Source: Quisquiliibacterium sp.
Lineage (GTDB): Bacteria > Pseudomonadota > Gammaproteobacteria > Burkholderiales > Burkholderiaceae_E
Direction: 5' to 3'
NCBI GenBank assembly: GCA_030830765.1
Contig: JAURMJ010000372.1
Span: 1-5,271 of the forward strand
DNA length: 5,271 nt
Part shown: piece after piece, positions 1 through 5,271 of the stretch
How positions within the stretch are numbered: the stretch's first letter is position 1
Layout: the number at the start of each line of letters is the position of its first letter
Notes under the pieces: generated by a model
Told to the model about the DNA's origin: nothing
What the model saw: only the letters and a program-made list of their open reading frames with translations
Databases searched by the model: none
Made by a program: the position numbers and the translations under genes

Positions 1-354
1 ACCTGATGCATCGATGACGCGGCCCAGGAGGCGTTGCCCGACTGGCGTGTCCGCCAGTCTGCCAGTCGCACGGACCGGGCTGCCAGCCACCAGTGCCTCG
101 CCGCTCGACAGCAGGATGACGCCGACCCGGTCAGGGCGCAGATCCAGCGCGATACCCAGATGCCCTCCGGCCAGTTCGACCAGTTCCTCCGAGCGCAGCG
201 ATGGCAGTCCTTTGACCAGCGCGATGCCCTGGCCGACCTGTACAACGCTGCCGGTTTCGCGTACCCGAAGCCGTGCACGCCTTGATGAGATCGCTTCATG
301 AACACGATCGAAGTCCTGTTGAAGTCGTTGCCGCAGCGTCGGCGTCTCAGTCAT
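1..354 (-). CDS. atpA: N-type F1 ATPase alpha subunit, N-terminal part (runs off left edge)
   Basis: This is the start of the alpha subunit of the catalytic F1 head, which alternates with beta and carries the non-catalytic nucleotide sites. Only 118 residues (ATG at 354) are in the window and the frame stays open to base 1. Residues 1-30 form the N-terminal helix that in F-ATPases contacts the delta/b stator. Residues 34-100 are the beta-barrel, with the family pattern GSVVQVGQGIALVKGL (35-50), ELVELAGG (57-64), LGIALDL (66-72), VGVILL (77-82) and VRATGRL (94-100). The barrel exit PVGQRLLGRVIDASG (104-118) is typical of alpha. The Walker A region lies beyond the window. The start lies 13 bases after the atpF stop, with a modest GTGGA ribosome site. 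Alpha placed after b with no atpH between them is the N-ATPase arrangement. A housekeeping alpha is unlikely given the neighbours. Confidence 0.96.
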   Translation of the reverse strand, partial: MTETPTLRQRLQQDFDRVHEAISSRRARLRVRETGSVVQVGQGIALVKGLPSLRSEELVELAGGHLGIALDLRPDRVGVILLSSGEALVAGSPVRATGRLADTPVGQRLLGRVIDASG

Positions 355-367
355 GAAGCAGTTCCAC

Positions 368-1129
368 TCAGCCCGGGGCGTGTGGTGAGCGCATGGCCTG
401 GTCAAGATCGCGCTCCAGATCCAGCAGGTATTCGGCGACGCTCCATCCGAGCGTGCGTCCGCCGACCGACAACGCAAGACCGAACCCGTCATCGTCACTG
501 CGGATGAACTGAATCGATTCGCTGTTCAGAAGCTGTCTGATTGCGGCAGTGAGTTCATCGCGCAGTGCTGTGGACAGATCGAAGCTCGTGCTGACTGTGA
601 GCGGTTCATCGCCCATCAAGGCCGCAAGTTCGTTACGCTCATCGTCATCAAGCGCATGGAGTCTGCGCAACAGCACCCGAACAGCCTGCTGCTCAAGCTC
701 GACATCAGCCAGATCAATGAGTGCCTGCCGGGTCGCTTGCGCGACCTGACGGGCGATCTGATGTCGCGTTTGGGCAATGATCTGTTCGCGTTCATGGTCG
801 AAATCGGCCAGCCAGCGCTCGCGCTGGGCAGTGACTTCGGAGCGCGCCTTTTCGCGCAGTTGCTCGCGGATGTCGTCGGCATCGCGGCGCGCCTGCGCAA
901 GCTGTTCAGTACGCACCTGCTCCAGTTGCGTGCGCAGGGTTTCGTAATGCTGCGTCATGCGCGTGGCTTCGGCCTCACGATGTTCTGCCTGCGTGAACTG
1001 ATTACGGATCCGTTGTTCACGATGTGCCAGCGCATCAAGCACCCGCCGATAAAGAAAGCGCTTGAGCAGCCAGATCAGGACCAGAAAGTTCAGGATCTGT
1101 GCGGTGACCGTCAGCCAGTCGATTTGCAT
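368..1129 (-). CDS. atpF: N-type Fo ATPase b subunit, long form with delta-like C-terminus
   Basis: This is the peripheral stalk subunit, anchoring F1 to the membrane as part of the stator. The 253-residue product has one N-terminal membrane helix (about 5-27, containing QILNFLVLIWLLKRFLYRRV). A long charged coiled coil rich in Arg, Glu and Gln follows (about 32-165). The compact C-terminal segment (about 175-245) includes LTVSTSFDL, GFGLALSVGGRTLGWSV and a closing helix YLLDLERDLDQAM. The usual proteobacterial b subunit is about 156 residues, so about 95 residues are extra. The tail resembles the C-terminal domain of delta (OSCP), which fits the missing atpH; this domain match is my inference from pattern. 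The start chosen is the ATG at 1129, four bases after the atpE stop and preceded by a G-rich stretch. The reading frame extends further upstream but would overlap atpE and place charged residues before the membrane helix. Confidence 0.95.
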   Translation of the reverse strand: MQIDWLTVTAQILNFLVLIWLLKRFLYRRVLDALAHREQRIRNQFTQAEHREAEATRMTQHYETLRTQLEQVRTEQLAQARRDADDIREQLREKARSEVTAQRERWLADFDHEREQIIAQTRHQIARQVAQATRQALIDLADVELEQQAVRVLLRRLHALDDDERNELAALMGDEPLTVSTSFDLSTALRDELTAAIRQLLNSESIQFIRSDDDGFGLALSVGGRTLGWSVAEYLLDLERDLDQAMRSPHAPG

Positions 1130-1133
1130 CAGA

Positions 1134-1403
1134 TCAGCCCCCGGCCACGCGTTCCCAGAACGGGTTCGCAAACACGAGGATCATGGCGACGACAAAGCAG
1201 TAGATGGCCGTCGATTCGATCATCGCGAGGCCGACGAACAGAGTGCGGGTGATCGTTGCTGATTCATCCGGCTGTTGCGCGATTGATGCCAGCGCCTGCG
1301 CGACTGCGCGCGCCTCTCCCAGGGCCGGTCCGATCGATCCGATCGAAATTGTCAGCCCCGCAGTCAGGATCGAGACGATGGCGATCCAGGTCATGCTGTC
1401 CAT
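1134..1403 (-). CDS. atpE: N-type Fo ATPase c subunit (rotor ring)
   Basis: This is the 89-residue hairpin that oligomerises into the ion-translocating c-ring. Helix 1 (about 5-40) holds the glycine motif region GSIGPALGEA (22-31), the polar loop is AQQPDE (42-47), and helix 2 is about 53-80. Glu63 in MIESTAIY is the essential ion-binding carboxylate. Ser64, Thr65 and Tyr68 match the Na+ ligand set of Ilyobacter and Propionigenium rotors. Glu30 replaces the helix 1 Gln of those rings, giving a two-carboxylate site. Within the glycine motif, Ala27 and Ala31 replace two glycines, a change seen in larger rings. The loop Arg of the usual RQP motif is Gln43. The start at 1403 is preceded by GGAG with a 7-base A-rich spacer, whereas the in-frame Met4 has no such site. 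It begins two bases after the atpB stop. Known N-ATPase rings include both Na+ and H+ types, so the ion is not settled by sequence alone. Confidence 0.97.
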   Translation of the reverse strand: MDSMTWIAIVSILTAGLTISIGSIGPALGEARAVAQALASIAQQPDESATITRTLFVGLAMIESTAIYCFVVAMILVFANPFWERVAGG

Positions 1404-1405
1404 TT

Positions 1406-2113
1406 TTATTCTCCGTTTGATTTGGCTGAAGAGCTTTCGGGCACGGGCAGATGCGCCGATGTTGCGGACGCGATGTACACCATTGCAAGCACAGCAAAGA
1501 TGTAGGCCTGGATCATGCCGGTCAGCAGGCCCAGCAACTGCATCACGACGGGAAAGAAGAACGGTGCGACCGACAGCAGGCTGCCGACGATCAGGGTGCC
1601 GCTCATGATGTTGCCGTACAGGCGCAAGGCCAATGCCACGGTCCGAGAGAACTCGCCGATCAGCCTGAACGGCAGCATCAGTGGCGTGGGTTTTAAGTAA
1701 TCCTTCAGATAGCTTGTCAGGCCCTGGTCGAGGATGCCGTAGACCGGCACGGCCACCAGGACGCACAGCGCCAGGGCCGTGGTTGTCGACAGCGATCCGG
1801 TTGGCGACAGGTAACCCGGTACGATTCCCAGCAGGTTGGAGGTTGCGATGAACAGGAACAGCGTACCGACCAGCGGCAGGTAGCGGTCCGGTTCGCGCTG
1901 CCCGATCTCGCGAATCTGGTCGCGCAGACTGACAACCAGCATCTCAAGCAGATTCTGCCAGCGCGGAATGTGCGGGCCGGTCTGCAGCCGGCGCGTGAGC
2001 AGCCAGCAGCCGGCGACCAGCAGGCTCATCGCGAGCCAGCTCGCAACGAGTGTTGCATTGATCGGCAGCGGACCGATCCACCCAAAAACGATCTGGTCTG
2101 GACTGATGATCAT
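1406..2113 (-). CDS. atpB: N-type Fo ATPase a subunit (ion half-channels)
   Basis: This is the stator channel protein that passes ions to and from the c-ring. The 235-residue product is hydrophobic with about five to six membrane helices. It starts MIISPDQIVFGWIGPLPINA. The amphipathic WQNLLEMLVVSLRDQIREI (52-70) is typical of subunit a, as is the SNLLGIVPGYLSPTGSLSTT region (92-111). The essential Arg is Arg164 in LALRLYGNIMSG, equivalent to E. coli Arg210. The last helix has IQAYIFAVLAMVYI, with Gln202 in the place of E. coli Gln252. Where E. coli has Glu219 after the Arg helix, this protein reads SGT (171-173). It is shorter than the 271-residue E. coli protein, mainly at the N-terminus, as in other N-ATPases. 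The ATG at 2113 overlaps the atpR stop in an ATGA and has AGGGA about 6 bases upstream. The frame is open for another 123 codons upstream, but that is antisense-free overlap with atpR and atpQ, not protein. Confidence 0.97.
   Translation of the reverse strand: MIISPDQIVFGWIGPLPINATLVASWLAMSLLVAGCWLLTRRLQTGPHIPRWQNLLEMLVVSLRDQIREIGQREPDRYLPLVGTLFLFIATSNLLGIVPGYLSPTGSLSTTTALALCVLVAVPVYGILDQGLTSYLKDYLKPTPLMLPFRLIGEFSRTVALALRLYGNIMSGTLIVGSLLSVAPFFFPVVMQLLGLLTGMIQAYIFAVLAMVYIASATSAHLPVPESSSAKSNGE
1411..1415 (-). promoter_or_regulatory. Ribosome binding site of atpE
   Basis: CGGAG on the minus strand lies 7 bases before the atpE ATG at 1403, inside the last codons of atpB. The spacer (AATAAAA) is unusually A-rich for this GC-rich operon. 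This favours Met1 over Met4 and would suit high translation of a subunit needed in many copies. Confidence 0.7.
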
Positions 2114-2412
2114 GGCTGTCCCTTGCGTGTCGCGTCGGCGCTTTCCGGCCCGTGCTTGCGCTGCAGATAAAGACGCATCAGCAGCATGGCTGGCAGCGCA
2201 ATGATCAGCGCCAGCACGCCGCCGTGCCGGGCAAGCAGCCAAAGCCCGAACACCGTCAGCCCGGTGCGAGTGAACAGGCTCAGCATGATCCAAAGCCCTG
2301 GGCGTTCCATGCCAGCCAGCCGGCGCACGGTTTCCCAAAGCCCGCGAAACTGCAACCAACCGAGCGCAGCGCCACAGGTGGCATACAGCAGTGCAGTCAG
2401 GACGGTGTGGAT
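2110..2412 (-). CDS. atpR: N-ATPase accessory membrane protein AtpR, probable AUC start
   Basis: AtpR is a small membrane protein found only in N-ATPase operons. It is proposed to act on c-ring or a-subunit assembly through membrane-embedded arginines. Read from the ATC at 2412 the product has 100 residues and three hydrophobic helices: about 3-20, with GLWETVRRL after it (24-32), a hallmark of the family; about 39-61; and about 64-83. Arg49 (FTRTG) and Arg80 (LLMRLYL) lie in the second and third helices. The first conventional start is TTG at 2355, which would give 81 residues and delete most of helix 1. Upstream, the frame is closed by TGA at 2433-2431, and no ATG, GTG or TTG lies between. 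ATC at 2412 sits 6 bases after AGGAAGGAG, making it the best start; CTG at 2400, overlapping the atpQ stop as CTGA, is the alternative. The stop overlaps the atpB start. Identity is secure, the exact start is not. Confidence 0.85.
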   Translation of the reverse strand: MHTVLTALLYATCGAALGWLQFRGLWETVRRLAGMERPGLWIMLSLFTRTGLTVFGLWLLARHGGVLALIIALPAMLLMRLYLQRKHGPESADATRKGQP

Positions 2413-2705
2413 GGCGGTCTCCTTCCTGGGTCACTTTCGCGTCTCGCCCATCGCCACGCATTGATGCTGCCCAGCGCAGCACCTAGCAGCAGCAGGGTGA
2501 GGGTCCAGGAAACACCGCCCTGGTCGCGCCGATCCAGCCATGCGCCGATTGCGACGCCGATCAGCGTTGGAATCGCGATCGACCAGCCGATCATCCCGAA
2601 CAGTCCGAGCCAGGACCAGATCTGGTGACCTTCGACCCGGCGCGCGCGTTCCTTGCGCTCAGTCTTGCTGGCGATGCGGCTTGCGAAATCCTGATCCTTG
2701 GCCAT
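2397..2705 (-). CDS. atpQ: N-ATPase AtpQ, AtpI/AtpZ-like membrane protein
   Basis: This 102-residue product belongs to the AtpI-like group of small ATPase-operon proteins, implicated in c-ring assembly or stability and, for AtpI/AtpZ, in Mg2+ or Ca2+ supply. It has a charged N-terminus (1-26, rich in Lys, Arg and Glu) and two membrane helices. The first is about 31-57, ending in the family motif GVAIGAWLDRR (50-60) with Asp58. The second is about 65-84, with LLLLGAALGSINAWRW (71-86). The tail is Pro and Arg rich. The start is the ATG at 2705, one base after the atpC stop, with GGAG 7 bases upstream. A longer frame to 2783 runs back into atpC and is not supported. Its 3' end overlaps the probable start of atpR, and the bases coding GRR also form the atpR ribosome site. 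Confidence 0.92.
   Translation of the reverse strand: MAKDQDFASRIASKTERKERARRVEGHQIWSWLGLFGMIGWSIAIPTLIGVAIGAWLDRRDQGGVSWTLTLLLLGAALGSINAWRWARRESDPGRRPPSTPS
2419..2427 (-). promoter_or_regulatory. Strong ribosome binding site fixing the atpR start
   Basis: AGGAAGGAG on the minus strand contains an AAGGAG core matching the anti-Shine-Dalgarno sequence. It ends 6 bases before the ATC at 2412, an ideal spacing, and 18 bases before the CTG at 2400, too far. It lies inside the atpQ coding sequence. This is the main argument for an AUC start of atpR. Confidence 0.7.
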
Positions 2706-2706
2706 C

Positions 2707-4481
<1,775 letters not shown>

Positions 4482-4484
4482 CTA

Positions 4485-4514
4485 CATCTAGCGCATCGCG
4501 CGGCTAAGCGTCAA
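4485..4514 (-). promoter_or_regulatory. Possible sigma-70 promoter of the N-ATPase operon
   Basis: On the minus strand TTGACG (4514-4509, five of six bases of the -35 consensus) is followed after 18 bases by TAGATG (4490-4485, three of six bases of the -10 consensus). It is the only stretch between the upstream terminator and atpD, so a promoter is expected here. The -10 is weak. Transcription would begin near 4478, leaving a leader of only a few bases before the atpD ATG, so the start point or the box assignment may be wrong. Confidence 0.35.
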
Positions 4515-4535
4515 TGACAGATGGCATCGAATAGC

Positions 4536-4567
4536 AAAAAAGCCCGGCAAGTGACTGCCGGGCTTTT
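4536..4567 (-). terminator. Intrinsic terminator after the thiolase gene
   Basis: A GC-rich stem AGCCCGGCA (4541-4549) pairs perfectly with TGCCGGGCT (4556-4564) around a 6-base loop, and flanking A and T runs extend the stem to 4538-4567. On the minus strand the hairpin is followed by six T residues, giving a textbook terminator about 45 bases after the thiolase stop. On the plus strand the T run is four, so it could act weakly in both directions. It separates thiolase transcription from the ATPase operon. Confidence 0.9.
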
Positions 4568-4611
4568 GTCAAAAGCGTCCGGCGAACCGGACCCTGTACC
4601 AAGGGGTTTGA
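4568..4611. other. Short intergenic spacer, no recognised feature
   Basis: These 44 bases between the thiolase stop and the terminator hairpin form its 3' untranslated tail. I see no further hairpin, promoter or reading frame of note in it. Confidence 0.5.
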
Positions 4612-5271
4612 TCAGATCCGCTCAAACACAGCCGCAATCCCCTGTCCGCCACCGATGCACATCGTCACCAGCGCATACCGGCCACCGATCCGCTCCAGTT
4701 CGTACAGCGCCTTGGTTGCAATGAATGCGCCTGAGCAGCCGATCGGGTGCCCCAGCGCAATCGCGCCACCGTTCGGATTGGTCTTGCTCATGTCCAGACC
4801 GAGCCCGCGCGCCACAGCAATGGCCTGCGCGGCGAAGGCTTCGTTCGACTCGATGACATCCATCTGGTCGAGCGTGACGCCGCCTTTCTTGAGCGCCAGT
4901 TTGGAGGCCGGAATCGGACCTTCACCCATGATTTCATTGGGTACGCCGGCAACCGCATAGGAGACCAGGCGTGCCATCGGCTTGTAACCATCACGGGCAG
5001 CCACTGCCGCATCGGCCAGCACGAAGAACGCTGCGCCATCATTGATCCCGGAAGCGTTGCCTGCGGTGACGGTGCCGTCCTTCTTGAATGCCGGCTTGAG
5101 CTTGGCAAGCGTTTCCGCGGTGGTTCCTGCCTTGACGTATTCGTCGGTGTCGAACACCACCTCGCCCTTGCGGGTCTGCTTGACGATCGGGATGATCTGG
5201 CTCTTGAAGCGACCTTCGGCGATCGCAGCCGCAGCACGACGCTGAGACTCAGCGGCCAGTGCATCCTGATC
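4612..5271 (-). CDS. Acetyl-CoA acetyltransferase (thiolase), C-terminal part
   Basis: Biosynthetic-type thiolases condense two acetyl-CoA to acetoacetyl-CoA, or cleave 3-ketoacyl-CoA, in polyhydroxybutyrate, ketone or fatty-acid metabolism. The 219 residues present run in frame from the right edge to a TGA at 4614-4612. Compared with the usual 390-395 residues, about 175 N-terminal residues are missing from the window, including the nucleophilic Cys near position 89. Visible motifs are QDALAAESQRRAAAA (2-16), GPIPASKLAL, the NEAFAAQ active-site loop (143-149), GGAIALGHPIGCSGA with the catalytic His175, and MCIGGGQGIAAVFERI with the catalytic Cys205. The ending is close to PhaA/BktB-type enzymes of proteobacteria, but substrate length cannot be read here, so I give no symbol. 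It is followed by a clear terminator and is a separate unit from the ATPase genes. Confidence 0.95.
   Translation of the reverse strand, partial: DQDALAAESQRRAAAAIAEGRFKSQIIPIVKQTRKGEVVFDTDEYVKAGTTAETLAKLKPAFKKDGTVTAGNASGINDGAAFFVLADAAVAARDGYKPMARLVSYAVAGVPNEIMGEGPIPASKLALKKGGVTLDQMDVIESNEAFAAQAIAVARGLGLDMSKTNPNGGAIALGHPIGCSGAFIATKALYELERIGGRYALVTMCIGGGQGIAAVFERI

Noticed and set aside
656..1252. Plus-strand open frame of 198 codons opposite atpF and atpE
   Set aside because: It mirrors two confidently identified subunits, has no family-like pattern, and arises from the codon bias of a GC-rich gene.
1325..1348. Short tandem repeat of ATCGG units in atpE
   Set aside because: It simply codes the repeated Ile-Gly-Ser-Ile-Gly of the c subunit glycine motif and is not a separate element.
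2114..2482. Upstream extension of the atpB frame
   Set aside because: The extra residues overlap atpR and atpQ, while the ATG at 2113 has a ribosome site, an ATGA overlap and the expected N-terminus.
4491..4501. Small inverted repeat GCGC-ATC-GCGC in the promoter spacer, possible operator
   Set aside because: Four-base arms are expected by chance in GC-rich DNA, and the flanking bases do not extend the symmetry.

Overview
The window is GC-rich and densely coding. Nearly all of it is read from the minus strand, and the layout suggests a proteobacterium, beta or gamma by the look of the thiolase C-terminus. No 16S rRNA or other marker is present to confirm this. Two transcription units are visible. 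The right edge (5271 to 4612) holds the last 219 residues of an acetyl-CoA acetyltransferase (thiolase). An intrinsic terminator at about 4536-4567 follows it. A large gene cluster then begins at 4475 and runs off the left edge.

That cluster is an alternative F-type ATPase of the N-ATPase class. Read along the minus strand, the order is atpD (beta), atpC (epsilon), atpQ (AtpI-like), atpR (three-helix membrane protein), atpB (a), atpE (c), atpF (long b), atpA (alpha, first 118 residues). This is the diagnostic order of the family. It differs from the ordinary bacterial atpIBEFHAGDC order in three ways: beta and epsilon come first, atpQ and atpR are inserted, and there is no separate delta gene (atpH) between atpF and atpA. 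The gamma gene (atpG), expected after atpA, would lie beyond base 1. N-ATPases are normally a second ATPase beside the housekeeping F-ATPase and are thought to work mainly as ATP-driven ion pumps.

The genes are packed tightly: two four-base ATGA overlaps (atpD/atpC and atpR/atpB), gaps of 1 to 13 bases elsewhere, and probably a 16-base atpQ/atpR overlap. This implies one transcript with translational coupling. A possible sigma-70 promoter (TTGACG, 18 bases, TAGATG) sits between the thiolase terminator and atpD.

The system is a known class, but several details deserve attention. AtpR has no ATG, GTG or TTG start that keeps its first membrane helix, whereas an ATC codon sits 6 bases after a near-perfect Shine-Dalgarno sequence. 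The c subunit carries a two-carboxylate ion site (Glu30 and Glu63) with Ser64, Thr65 and Tyr68, the pattern of Na+-binding rotors. It also has Gln in place of the usually invariant loop Arg. The long b subunit ends in a segment resembling the delta-subunit C-terminal domain, which would explain the missing atpH. I saw no mobile element, CRISPR array, tRNA or rRNA.
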